Assembly: GCA_026724425.1 (NCBI GenBank)
Contig: JAIUCV010000002.1
Coordinates: 9,305,001-9,369,000 of the forward strand
Origin: Erythrophleum ivorense
Lineage: Eukaryota > Streptophyta > Magnoliopsida > Fabales > Fabaceae
Length of the DNA stretch: 64,000 nucleotides
Reading direction: 5' to 3'
In this document: positions 46,503 to 59,728 of the stretch, piece after piece
Numbering within the stretch: position 1 is the stretch's first letter
How the letters are laid out: every line of letters begins with the position of its first letter
Made by a program: the position numbers and the translations under genes
The notes under the pieces: generated by a model
The model's input: only the letters and a program-made list of their open reading frames with translations
Told to the model about the DNA's origin: nothing
The model's database searches: none

Positions 46503-48856
46503 GCAGGTAAAACATGATCCCGTAGCGGGGGGGAAAAAAGGGGAAAAAAAAAAAGGTCTCGTGGATTGAACTCCAGGACAAAGTGTAAATTACTTTGGTA
46601 AATTGATATAATAATAGCATTCCCCAAGCAGTATCGTTTTCTTTTTTTATTTAGTTGATTATCAACAGGGTAATCAGGACGCAATCAAGAAAGTTGTGCT
46701 AATAGGTGTTTCAGGGTCTCAAATAAGCCCCGAACATTGGAATATGATATTAACTAACTACGACAAAATAAAATCTGTTTCTTTTTTCTTTTTTTTAATT
46801 AAAAAATTAATCTTTTTTCAATTAGGGAATTAATTATTATTTCATCATTTTCATGAACTACTTTAACATTATTCAAAAAAAAAAAAAAGAACCACTGCAA
46901 CACAACTAAATCTTTGCTCAATTAATTATTAAACTTCACCAGGTGAGCCTTTGTTTTTTTTATTTTTTGGCTGGATTTTGGTTAAATCGTTGCTCAATTT
47001 CTTTTGTTTATCATAAATGGTGGAGTCACATTGAAGTAAGAGTGGGCAGATGTCCTCTTCAAATTTTTTATAAATCTTTTATATACATATATAATATTAA
47101 AATTTAATATTATATTCTTATATTCCTTAAAATTTTAAAATCATTGGATTCACGCATGCATTGTCCCACACTAACCCTAGGACCTAACTCAGGTACTTGT
47201 GATTTGACTTTAGTAACAGAAAGTAAATGGTTAAAGTGTTGAATGAGATGATTCTTAGAACTAGACCATAAGCTAATTTGTTTGCAGTAAGCATGGCAGA
47301 GATGAAAAGCAAGCCCTGTAAAGTAGAGCTATCCATGAAGTGAATTCGTTTATTCATTTATAAGGAGGAAAGAAAATAACATCATGTAGATCCAGCCCCA
47401 TAAAGGAGGGGTGTAAGAGCTGAACAAAGAAAATTTTCCTTTAAAAGATTGAATCTTACAAACATGTAATCCATGGATAATAGCCATAGTCGTTCTGTTC
47501 ACATGTCTACAAGATAGTCCAAAACATGAGGAATACTGAAGGGAAGTTGGTACATGGCACTATACTCATGAGATGAGCAGGAAAGGGCCAAGTGCTGAGC
47601 AGTTAGTACATTTCATATGAACACCATAACAATGGTGCCGAGCGTGGATCCTTTACTGTTATATTCTCTCTCTACTGTTGTGCTGTTATCACAAAAGAAG
47701 AGTGTGTTTTATTTTATTTTATTTTTTATTTTAAAATAAACCTACTCAACCTTTTATTTCTCTCTTAACAGCGTAACAGCAAAAACGATATAGCAGCAGA
47801 TGATCCATATTGCCATGGCGCTTCATCCCCGTGAGTTGTTTACATTTTTCTTGAAAATGAAAGCTGCCTATGTCTTCCATGTATATTCAATTTACACTTC
47901 AAAGAGATAGAACTCTTCAAGTTCGTTTTTGCAGATGCCAAAAAATGTAAATGTAAAATTGAAATTTTAATGAATTATTCTTCGAAAAATTAAAAAAGAA
48001 AGAAAAAGAAAAAGAGCAAAATGCAGAAGGATTGCTTTTAGCGACAAATTATTGCTTTTAGGGACGAAAAGAGAGCACTTACAGAAAATAAAACGGTCCT
48101 CAGGGCCTCTTTGATGCTATTTATTGTACCCAAAAAAATAACTGGAGCGCTTTGCGTGTGCAGTTCTCTTAATAAGATTCAAAGGCTATGGTGGGCAACA
48201 AAATTCGCGGAGAAACATTTTTCCTTTCATTTTTCTTTTTCTTTTCTTTATTTTCTCTTGCTTCATGGAATATTTTTCCTCTTCTGTTTGGTGAGCGAGA
48301 ATAATTTTGAACAATAATTATCCTTCAGATTTTCCCATAGGATAAGAATTATATATATCCAGACATATTTCAAATGTTGAACCTAAATTAAAGGTATGCC
48401 AAAGTAATCTTTTTGTCCGTGGCAAATTTTATTTATATTAAATTTGTCTTATATTTTTTTTAATTAATTTTTTTAAAATGACTAATGACAGTCAATAATT
48501 AACAAAAAAATAATGACCTGACAAAAATATATATTATGGGACATTTATATCATCAGAAGGATCCTACTATTGCCACATCATCCTCCTCCTTCATCTTCTT
48601 CTTCACGGTGCTTGGAACAAGAGCTTGTCACCCCAATTTTTTTTTTTCCCGGGACGGGGGAGGGGGGGGGGGGGGTTGTCGACTAAGTTGAGAAGGTGAA
48701 TAGCAACTAGAACCAAGTAGGTCCTCAGTCAGTCACGCTCTCTCTGCTCGCCTCAAGGCTTCAAGGAGAAAAGAAACGCAAATAAAGTGTTTTCTCTCAC
48801 AAATATAATTAGTGCAAATCTAAAAACACGGGGAGAGAGGAAAAAAAAAATACGAA
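46503..48856. other. Intergenic DNA downstream of USPK-B
   Basis: Probable 3' UTR, then AT-rich non-coding sequence. A G-rich run lies at about 48,650-48,675. The open frame at 48,111-48,317 has no recognisable domain. Nothing else supported. Confidence 0.5.
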
Positions 48857-49176
48857 GGGCCTGTTTGGTGTTTTGTTTTTAGAATAATTTTTTGTTTTTA
48901 AGAATAAAAAAATAAAAAAAATTTATTTGATAATGTGTTTTTAATAAGATATTTTATAAAACAAAAAAATAGAATTTTGTGTTCGGAAACAGAAAAATCA
49001 GAATGCTTTTTTAGTGTTTTGTAACTTTTGTTCTGCATAATTAAAAAAAATAAATAATAAATATTTTTTAGAATAATAATTCAAACAGATTTTTTAATTT
49101 TTTTATTCTCAAAATTTATTTTAAAAAATATCTATTTTAAAAAATATTAAAACAAAAACAAAATCAAACAAGTCTT
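48857..49176. mobile_element. MITE-like element with GGGCCTGTTTGGT-type ends
   Basis: The left end reads GGGCCTGTTTGGTGTTTTGT and the reverse complement of the right end reads AAGACTTGTTTGATTTTGTT, both followed by TTTT-rich text. About 320 bp, non-coding and very AT-rich. Ends of this kind are typical of plant hAT- or PIF-type MITEs. The superfamily is not determined because no clear target duplication was seen. Confidence 0.6.
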
Positions 49177-49204
49177 AAAATTTATAATTCTAACTTTGAA
49201 GATA

Positions 49205-50965
49205 ATGACCAGAAGCATACTGGTGGAGATCGGATTGTCTCTCGTGCCAAGCTGTGTAGTGTGTTTCTAGTGCAAAGCTTCTAGCCGTTGATCTCATCCG
49301 ATAGCTTAGAAAGGAACATGCATCTCCCATAGTCATGATCTCACTATGCAGACGAAATTTTTTAAGGTGTAACTGTGTGCATATAAAAAAATTAAGAATT
49401 GGAATTGAATTTATACGGGTGGGATTCATACATAGTATAAATGAGGTCCACGTACAGAATAAATCTTAATCATTGAATATATAAATAACGTGATGCACCA
49501 AACGGATGTAAGAATTGCTCTACACAGACACAATATAGCTCTTAGCAAAACATAAAATAAAAACATATGTTTCCACTCTTCATTGTGTCATGTTATCGTA
49601 AGCATTTCACCAAAAATAAATTAATATTTTTAAGTGAATTGATATTATAATATTTTTAAAAAATATTTTTTTAATTTTAAAATTTAAATATTTCATTTAA
49701 ATTTTTTAATTTTTTTTGTAATATTACCTTTATAGCTTATTAAAATGGTAAAATTACCACATTAAATTTGATATTATAATTATTTAGAATGACATGATAT
49801 TTTTTCAAAATATTTTTTAATGGCAATTACGTATTTAATGATTACATTAATCTAATGTTAAATCAACTAATCCATTTTTATTAACAAACTTGTATTGTGA
49901 TTATTTCAAGTGATATAGTATTTTGTCAAAATTGGTTTTAATGATAATTAAACAAGACTAATATCACATTAAGTTAGATGATTCCTTTTTATAAAAAAAA
50001 AACTTGATGGGAAGATGATATTAAAAATAAAATATTTTTAAAATTTAAAATGAGATAGTAAAGTTTTAAAAAATTAATTACAAATTTTTTTAAAAAATTA
50101 AAATATTAATTCACTTTGTACTTTTTTATACAAACAATTAATAGTTATGTGACAATTTTTTTAAATAAAGATTAATGTAAAAATAAAATTTACATTTTGT
50201 TAGTAAAGGTAAAAATAAAACATAAAAAGAAAAATGTCTTAGAAGGATGGGCGATGAATAAAAAGGGGAACCACGTCGTATCAGTGTGAGTACGAGAAAA
50301 AAAATGTTTCTCAGTTTTATTTTTATATTTTTCTTTTTCGAAAGGTAAATTTGTCACACAACTATTAATTATTTGTATAAAAAAGTATAGGGTGAGTTAT
50401 TATTTTAATTTTTTTAAATTTTTTTAAATTTTTTTAAATTTAATTATCCTCTTAAAAATATTTTATTTCTAATGTCATCTTCTTATAAAGGTTTTTTTTT
50501 TAATAAAAACAGATCACAAAAGTGGATCACCTAATTTTACATCAGATTAATGTAATTATTAAATGTTTAATTGACATTAAAATATATCTTAACAAAATAT
50601 TATGTCATTCAAAATAATTATAATATCAAATCTAGTATTGCATATTTATTAGTAATTTTATCTTTATTAATGAGTTGTAAAGTTAATATTACAAATAAAA
50701 TATTTTTAAAATATTATAATATCAATTTACTTCAAAAATATTATTTTATTTTATTTAATCAAAGGCTTATGTTAACGTGACATATGCTTTTGCCTTCTAT
50801 TTTGCTAGGAGTTAGATTGTGTCGATATGGTGGGCTCATAATGGCAATAGATGCGTGTTTCTTTTTGGGTCGTAGGATGAGATCAATGGCTAGAAGCTTG
50901 GCATGGGAGACGCACTGCACGACTTGGCATGGGAGACGATCCAACCCTATGTTGGTAGGCTCATA
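49205..50965. repeat. Long inverted repeat (foldback), about 1.75 kb
   Basis: The left arm (about 49,205-50,160) is the reverse complement of the right arm (about 50,347-50,965) around a spacer of about 185 bp. Matching pieces occur in reverse order along the whole length. Outer: AAGCTTCTAGCCGTTGATCT / AAGCTTCTAGCCATTGATCT. Middle: GAATTGATATTATAATATTT / AAATTGATATTATAATATTT, and GATTACATTAATCTAATG / AATTACATTAATCTGATG. Inner: TACTTTTTTATACAAACAAT / TACTTTTTTATACAAATAAT. The left arm is longer because of about 150 extra bp (49,370-49,520) and a tandem duplication of about 125 bp (near 49,755-50,010). No coding content. It is either a foldback-type element or a hairpin-forming small-RNA source. 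Confidence 0.82.
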
Positions 50966-53900
50966 TCAATATTAAATTTTAAGGGATGGGTCATTGTAGG
51001 AGAAATTTAATTCAATCAAAAGGAAAGGCAATCTAAGATACCAATGCCAATTTAGTAAGCAAAGCTGAGGATGTTAGTATAATTTATTTTGAAATAAAAA
51101 CACTTGTTAAGAGATAGTTACTAATTAAGTTTACACCTAGTTAAATTTTATAAACATTTATTATTAAATATTTTTAAACATAAATATAAAAAAATTAAAA
51201 TACTATGTTATTTGTTGTTAAACTATAAAAATTATGTCATTTTTTTATTAAATAATTGACTATGAGTAGTATTTATATATATATATATATATATATAGGA
51301 ATGACCTTATCAAATGACTGACTTTAAAGCGATATCTTTTTTGTTATGTGGCCTCTTTAGTCTCTATCCTTATTGGCGCAAATGTTTAGACAATCAAAAA
51401 AATTGTCATCTCTTTGAAGCACCTCTCTAAATATTAGAATTGGTGATCTATCTGTTGCTCCAATATCCTAAATGCCATCTCACGATCCATCCTAGATCAC
51501 AAGGCCTCAACCTTAGTGGGTGTGGATTGTGAACCATGTGCGAATCATAACCATGGTGGAAGAAATTATGGAATAGAGTAGATTGAGTGTTAAGTGTTAA
51601 GTTATCCATTGCCTTAAAGTTGTTACAAGTCTCAAAGTTATAAATAACCTACTTGCACAATTCTCTCATGATTACTCTAGCAAGTACACTAATCGTTCCA
51701 AGCAATATATACTTGAATATTTGATGTTGAATCTCATAGATCAAGTATTTTATTGCACAATAAGTAGCACTCACAAAGAAAGTCTCTTCTAAAATAAATG
51801 TTAGTGATTTTAGTGGCTCGACTAATCTAATCACTAGATATTGAAGATAGAGCAAGGTTGTTTCTACTTTAACATAGGTAAATACTAGCCTAAGAAAAAG
51901 AGTTAGACAAACAAAACAAAAACCCAAAGTTAGACTTAAACTTGTCTACTAATGTATTGACTCTCTATTCTGTCAACTATACTTAATTGGTAACCCTATT
52001 AGTGTTGATGCTCCTCTCAGACACACTGACCTACCTAAGGACTAGATTGAACTCACACATTCCTTATGGATTTATCTAGCCTTACTAACTATGAATATGT
52101 GATTGGATCTTAAACAACTAAATGTTAGCTTCTCTTAAACGCATCTCCATACCAATCTCAATCACAATTAACTTTGACCAGGGTAATGTTCTATGTGCAC
52201 CAACTTGAGCCATTAAGTTAGCCTTCTTAAGTGCATCCCTTACAACTTTCCTAGGCTACATTTTTAAGATAGCCCATCTTTACTGCATCACTATAAATAT
52301 ACCTTTTAACCTTTTTATCAAATGCTTAACTTATTAGTTAATGATAACTACGACTTATATGTAATTGAAAATTTCACCTAACCTATTTGGTCTAAATGAA
52401 TTATCAATATATAAAACTATAATCAAATAGTTAAGTCCAATCAGATAATTATCCTAACACCATAAATAGTACTTAGAAATCTATATCTAGAGAATTTACC
52501 AATTAAATTGCAAGTAAGCTTCAAATCAACTAATAACTATTCTAAACCATCATTAACACAATAGATTTTAATCAAGATAAGTGAATTATGATATATACAC
52601 AAAAACAAATATGAAATTAATCAAAAGAAAGTACAAAGTACAAAAGAGAATGATGAAGATGAAGAAGAAGAAGAAGAAGAAGAAAAAAAATCAATTCAAA
52701 TAAAGAATTCTTCCATATTAACCTTAAAATGCTTCCATAAATTAAGGTCTTTTACTTTCTCTTTTTGGAAAAACAACCTTTTTTTCTTTAAACAGTCTTA
52801 AGAAACTGAAAATGAAATTCATGTTTTTAAAACTGTACTTAAAGGATTAATTTATAAAGTTTAGGTTTGTTTCCATTTATCATGACGAGTTAGTAGTTTA
52901 TTATGACAAATGAGATGGCATATTGAAGAAACAAGTCACTTCATTGCAATGACTTTGGAACTTGTTACCATGTCCAAAACATTACATGATTGCTTTTCCA
53001 CAAACTTATTTTGACTAAGGAGTAACTCCTTGCAAACTAGTGGCCCTGACTTCTAAAACTTTGTATTTTTACTCTTTGACCTCTGGACTTTGCTCTATTT
53101 TGGTCCTTTAAGCATGATTTCTTTAGTCCCATAAATTAAGTCCTACAAAACAAAAGTAAAATAACAACATAATATAAAAATCAATTTAAACAACATTAAA
53201 ATACAAAAATCAAAACCTAATTACAAAATAATACTATGGTTTTTATAATTCATAATTTGGCCACAAAACTAGAGGAAATTCAAGTAAAACCTAATTGTTA
53301 AAAAAATCTTGAATTTATTCTTTAATTTGGGAGAAAAAACACCCAATTAAGCTATAACCTCATCCTTCGCAAATAAATTGAAAAATAAACATTTTTGGAT
53401 GAAAGTTAGACTAAAACCAATGAATCACATTGAAAGGTCGTAGAAAAAAATACATTGAAAAATGGGCCAAAATATGATTTATCTAGTCCTATGATTTTTA
53501 CCACGAGGACTATCGATTGTTGTAGCCGTTTGCCTACCATTAGAGCAGACAAGCCAAGTTGCTCTAATACAAATTGACACTGTGAAGCATGTATTTCAAT
53601 GGTAGAACATGTTTGCAAAGTAGTAAAACATACAACAAGAACACAATATAATATTGAATGATTTGTTTATTGATAGGTAATTTGCAAATCGCTTTATAGA
53701 ATATTTATAAGGAAATTGGAAAACTTTAGCTAACTCTAATAAATAAGAAAATAACTCCTAATTAAATAATAATAATGCTATAAAATAGGAAAAAATGTCT
53801 TAAAATAAGAAAATAACTAAAATGGCTTTGAAACATGAAAAAATGAAAAATTTTGGCCTCTCAAAGATTTGCTAACTACTAGACCTTGTGAACTTTACAT

Positions 53901-56410
53901 TTAGGCTACTATTGATTAGCCTAGTCCATGAAGTCTTCAGCTAAACGCTCTGTGTCAATCCATTGTCATGTCCTTTTATTGTTTAATCTTTGCAAATTTC
54001 ACAAAGAAAACATATTTGTCTTAAAAGCTGAGACCATGCACTTCGTAGATGCTTTTAATATTAGACCCATATTTACTGTATCTTAAATCTTTCTTTTTTA
54101 CTTCACTGTAGAAGAAAGGGATATTCGTAATACCATTAAATATTTCTAGTCATTACTTAACTATGTTTTAGCTTTATAAAATATGCATTAATCTATTTAG
54201 TCATCTAAAATTTATAAATCTAGAAAACTGTGTCTCTATGACTTTATTCCTTTCTCACACTTTTCTTTTTCTCCAACCATCCTTACCACATTATAGGTTT
54301 TAGAATCTTCAATTTTGTTTGATAACAAGGGGTTTGACCTATGGTCTTTGTCTAAATGTTTAAAAAAGAAAAAATTGTTCTCTTCTAGTTAACCATTTTC
54401 TCTATTATTTCCTTCACTTACATATCTCTTAATCTGATTATTTTGGCAAATACCTTCCCATATTATATGGCTTTCTCATGTTAAGTGCCTTCTAAATTCA
54501 AGAGTTCATTAATAATAAAAAGCAACCTCACTTAATTCATGTTCTTTGCTATTATGTCTTACATTTCATTACATGCTTAACATTCTTCGATAGGATTTTT
54601 CTAGTTTCAACAACATTAACTAGGATTTCTTTTATTTTTAAAGGGTTCTTAGATCTAATGGAGTTTGTCTCTTGACTTATTCCTATATTTCTATTCTTTT
54701 TTGTGAGTGAATCTATCTAATGACTATAAGATTCAATTTTTCCAAATGGTGGAAAAATGATTCCCAAAAAAGAACATTGGCGATGGTGACGATGGACAAC
54801 CTCACTTTATCCATCATAGAGATAAACGAGCTTGATGTTGCATTCCAGCTGTTAAAGAAAAATTGAGGTAAAAAATGGTAAATAAGTCACATGGGTATAC
54901 TACTTAAAGCTCATCGTGTTGTTGGTTGGTAAATAGAATTACTTATAGTTGTCAAAGTGGCCAAGATTAGTAATAATTCACTAGTTTATAGCAAAATACT
55001 CATCAAGTCATCTCTCAAGGAACCTTTGATCAAATCAATTAGATTAAGAATTTGCAAAAACAAAATTGAATTAATGGGTTTTTATACAAACTTGAATGAA
55101 TAAACAGAAATAGAAAATCAACTACTAAAAGTTAAGTAATTTATCAGAACGTAATTAGTCCTAAAATCCTTCCCCTAATATCTTTCCTTTCTTATCATCT
55201 AAAAATTCTTCTGGTTCGATTTAAATTCCTTGGTTATTAATGTCTAATGTCTCTAGGCTACTGCCCAGGATTTTGATCGATTCGTATCTTTAATCGTAAT
55301 GTAACTACGTTCAATTTAACAACACAAAACAATCCTGATTTGCACACAACTAGGATACACATATAGAGACCTCAGTGTGATAACAAAATGAATTTACTTG
55401 ATCAATTAATTGATTAAATCAAGTGTAGCTCTTAGATAATACAAACAAATTAGTAATCATGCAAACTAAATTATTTAACTGGTATAATAAAGATTAACAT
55501 AATAATAGAGAGAAATAGAAACAAAAATTCATTATGTAATTAAAATCAAACTAGCTTATAACATCAGAACAAAGAGTTTAGTCTAATATCAAGTTCAAGT
55601 CTCAAATTGATTATAGAAGAAAGTTAGAAAGTCATTACAGAAGAAAATTTCTCAAAAAAAAAAAAATCTGTACAATCCAAGAACCCCCTAGAGATGATGG
55701 CTAATAGAAGGATAATAATATGATTAAGATGACTTAAGGGGAATCTAAGAGATAAGATAGGCTGGAAACATCCAATGGTCCATACTTTTTTTTAAAGAAA
55801 TATAATATTAATTCAAAATAAAATAAACTAGCATCTATAGCCCAATAACAAAGTATCCAATCTTGTTTATTAGTTCATCTAATTTATAAAACAAAAATAC
55901 AAGTAATTGGGCCTTTGTTGAGAAAATTAATAATAATGTAATTAAAACTATTAATCTAAATTTGACCTAATTAATAAAAAATGAATCTAAATTAGCCTTA
56001 ATGAATTATTATAAAACTAAATATGAGTGGTATAAAATGTAGAAATACTCATATTATCATTGGCTGCATCACATGGCTTGCTACAATTCTGTGGGCGTTG
56101 CTTAGAGCTATTAAGAAATGGTTAGTTTATAGGTAGTAAGGTGTAGCTATGGTGAGTGATAAGCTAAAAAAAGGAAAGTTACTAGTTAAAGTTCTTAAAG
56201 TGTTCTTAGTGACCTCCTTGGTCATTATAGGGTTTAAGGTTGTTGCTTACCTATAAAGTTGATATTTTCTAGATACTAGTATGCATATTTTGAGGACTTT
56301 AGATTTAGAAAGGTTGTTTTACATCATTTATGTTTCTTGCTTAACATTTGATGGTGAGTATATTACTCCACTAACATAGGCACTTTTGGAGTTTTGTATT
56401 ACTCTGTTTC
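50966..56410. other. Gene-poor repetitive DNA
   Basis: No gene recognised. Visible: (TA)n at 51,274-51,297, a GAA-type run at 52,661-52,685, and the phrase AGCAAGTACACTAATCGTTCC-AAG-AATATATACTT at about 51,678. That phrase resembles a common plant dispersed repeat (GCAAGTGCAC...AAGTAATATA), and related text (CACGAGGACTATCGATTG) occurs at about 53,502. Short open frames at 51,649 and 53,406 (minus) have no recognisable domain. The sequence at 55.6-56.4 kb may be the distal part of the copia element that follows. Confidence 0.4.
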
Positions 56411-57861
56411 TTATCTAATCAATGGATCATATGCTGCTTTGTTTGGGTCACTTTTGGATGAAATACAATAAGCTTTAGCCACAAATTGATAGGAATCCAT
56501 TGAAAATGGATGACATTTATCCTCCTTTGATAACTTCTCATTAGTTCCCATTAAAGTGGATGTTGGCATGCAATCTTTCATGTTAAATTTCTTTAACAAA
56601 TCATCAGCATATTTTTCTTGAGAAATGAATATCTATTTAGGCCTTTGGTTAACTTGTATTTTGAGAAAGTATCTCATAAGGCTAAGATAAGTTATCTTGT
56701 GCTCTTTCATCTTGGCATGTTTAAAGTCTTTAATCATCTTTCTATTGTTTCCCGTATATATTAGATCATCCATATATAGATATAGGATGAGGAATGATCT
56801 TATTGTATCTTCACATATAATAATGGCTCACTTGGGCTTTTTGTGAAACTATAATCAATAAGATACTTACTTATTTTACAATTCCACACATGCGATGCTT
56901 GCTTTAGTCTATAGAGCACTTTCTTCAACTGATATATTTGTTTTCTTTGCCTTGAACTATAGACTTTCAAGGTACTCTACATGCACTTCTATAATTTTTC
57001 CATTCAGGAATGTAAACTATACATCTAATTAATATACTTGTGGTTTCTAGTTGTAAGGCTAAATCGAGTACCATTTTTATCATTTCCATGCATATTATAG
57101 GAGTTCCCATTGAAGTTAATACCTAGTTGATAAAAATATCTTTTTGCCATAAGTGGTGCCTTGTACTTTTGGATTACTCATCTTTGTTCCACTTTAGCCA
57201 AATAATATCTTTTTCTTTTAGCTTTTTCACGAGGTTATATGTTTGATTTTTCTCAATTGTCTTGACTTCCTTATCCATAACTCTTTTCCATTCTTTTTCT
57301 TTCATATCTTTTTTAAATTTCTGTGACTTATAAGAAAATAATGTGACATACAAGTTTGATTATTATCTTGTAATGATCACATCTTTCTTGATAGGAGTGA
57401 ATCTAGTGACAATCTATGTTGTGTTGTACGTTGACTTGTGCTTGGGTTTAGATCATCTCTTGCATTCTCCTCAGCATTGAGGGGGTGTGCTTGTGCTTCA
57501 TTGCTCTATTTCTACCTTGCTTCTTCATTGAAGATAGTGTCTTTTAAAATAATTAATTATCTCATATTAAAGTTGTAAAGATGATAGCCCTTGGATTTAT
57601 CATTATTACCAATGATTATATAATTTTTTCTTTTCTCATCTAGCTTGTCTTTGTCCCTTTTTGGGATGTAGGCATAGGCAATGCAACCAAAAACTTTGCA
57701 ATGATTAGCCTTCAAATTTCTTTTGGACCAAGCTTCATAAGGTGTTTTATTTATAGCAATTTTTGAGGGGGATTGATTGATTATTTAAACTGCTATGTTA
57801 ATAGCCTTAATACACAAGTATTTTGGCAAATTATTTCCTTGAGGCAAAGTGTGTGCCGTCT

Positions 57862-57897
<36 letters not shown>

Positions 57898-59728
57898 CTA
57901 TTTTGTTGAGAGGTATGCGTTGAATTGTAAGCTTTTTTTTATTATGTTAACTCTTTACAAAACTTGATGAATCTTTGATTGGTGAATTTTCCCCCCATGA
58001 TCATTTCTCAAAACTTTGAGAGAATGTGCTTTTTACTTTTTAGTAAGGACTTTAAATTGTGTGAAGTAAGAGGATACATTTGATTTTTGCTCAATAGAGT
58101 AAACTCATATCATATAGGTGTAATCATCAACAAATAATAGAAAGTATCTCTTTTCACTAGAAGTAGAGGTTTTTGAAGGACCCTAAATATTTGCATGTAC
58201 TAACTATAGCAAAGCTTTTACTCTTTAAGATTATTTTAGGAATGGTTTTTGCTTTTTAGTAGAATTTTAGCAAAGCTTTTCTTAAAAATGCATCCTTTAT
58301 AAATTTTCTTTTCAAAATGCTTAGGAGGAAGCCCAATTACTATTTTTTTATTTAATATTTTATGATATATTTTGCCTAAGTGGAATAGTTAAAGGAAAAA
58401 TTTTATTAAGGGCTATTTTAATAATAATTAAAAGTTGCTCTTTATTCTTATCAAATATGATGCATTTATTATTATCAAAAATCAACTTGTAGCCTCTTTG
58501 AATCAATTGGCCAACACGTAATAAATTTTGTGTAAGTCCTGTAACATAATAAATATCACAGATAAATTTTTGTTGGCTATTTTTTAATCTTTATGGCAAT
58601 AATGTCTTTGCCTTTAGTCTTTTGCATTTTTTTAACACCAATTGTAACTTAGAATTTTATATTTTCATCTAATTTAACAAATCAATTTTTATTCTTTATC
58701 ATGTGGTTTGAGCAACCACTGTCTAGATACCTAAACATTTCTTGATTTTTGAGAAGAAAATGCAAAATAAAATAATTGATCAAGGAATTGACCTTTTTCA
58801 ATAAAATTTTTTTCTTCTTTGTACCAATACCAGCAATCTTTTCCAAGATGAGTATGCCTTTTGCACCTATTGTATTTGTATTGACAATCTTTTGTATCAT
58901 GATTATTTTCCTTATATGGGCTGCAATAGGAACTTAATTTATCTTTGTTTCCTTGATTTTTGTAATTCTTTTTCCCCTCTTCTATGGTAATTAAATAAAC
59001 CCTTATGTTAAGGATTTTGACTATAGTCATTCTTTTTATCTTTATCATTTTTGAAGATTTTTTTTTCCATTGAAAAGCTTGCTCTAGTAGTGACTTACAT
59101 TTTTGCATTCTCTCCTCATAGGCTTGGAGAGATCCCATTATCTCCATTAGAGTAAGCTTCCATAAATCCTTGGCTTTTTCAATTACAATCATCATATGAT
59201 CAAATTTTGGAGGAATGTTTTTCAATAATTTTTGGATAATTTTCTTATCTTCTAACATATTACATAACTTTTAATTTGATTAATAATCTTAGAGACTTGA
59301 GAGAAGAATGCTTAAATTGTTTCACTTTCTTTCATCACAATCTCTCTATAAATATTGAAGTTTGATAGTGATTACTTTGTTAGCGCTTTTGTATTGACTC
59401 TTTAAAATTTCCCATACCTCCTTTATAGTCTTGGCATTTATAATTGTTAAAAAAACTACATTACTTACTCCTTGTTGAATAAGGAATAAGGCTATTATAT
59501 GCTTTAACATATTTTACTTGTACTCCTTTTGTTTTGTAGTTGGCCATATGGCCTGCTTCTCTCGGATTAGTTCTCGAAAGTCTTCAGCACCATTTCTTGC
59601 ATGTCTTATGAGATAAGTAATGTCTTCATTTTTATACTCTGAAAATCGTATGATTCTCCTTCAAATATAAGGATTAAAGCTTGACTATAATCAAAAGTGG
59701 TTTAACTAGAGGTGGATGGGAAGGCCAT
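56411..59728 (-). mobile_element. Decayed minus-strand Ty1/copia element: gag, protease, integrase, RT
   Basis: On the minus strand, in order: gag start MAFPSTSS and LILIFEGESYDFQSIKMKT (from 59,728); UBN2 text at 59,258-58,960; knuckle region CSPYKENNHDTKDC and CKRHTHLGKDC (about 58,920-58,820); protease YLDSGCSNHMIKNKN (about 58,727-58,682); integrase C-part VFGCIAYAYIPKRDKDKLDE (about 57,700-57,620); RT with VYQLDV-FTFLNGKI (about 57,045-57,000) and the catalytic motif LYMDDLIYTGNN (about 56,785-56,750); then DLLKKFNMKDCMPTSTLMG (about 56,610-56,550). Stops and frameshifts abound. No RNase H and no LTR pair were recognised. The minus strand at about 60,095 has CTATAAATAAGAG, a possible LTR TATA box. 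Confidence 0.85.
57867..57892. repeat. (TA)13 microsatellite
   Basis: A pure TA run inside the integrase remnant of the minus-strand copia element, which further disrupts it. Confidence 0.9.
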
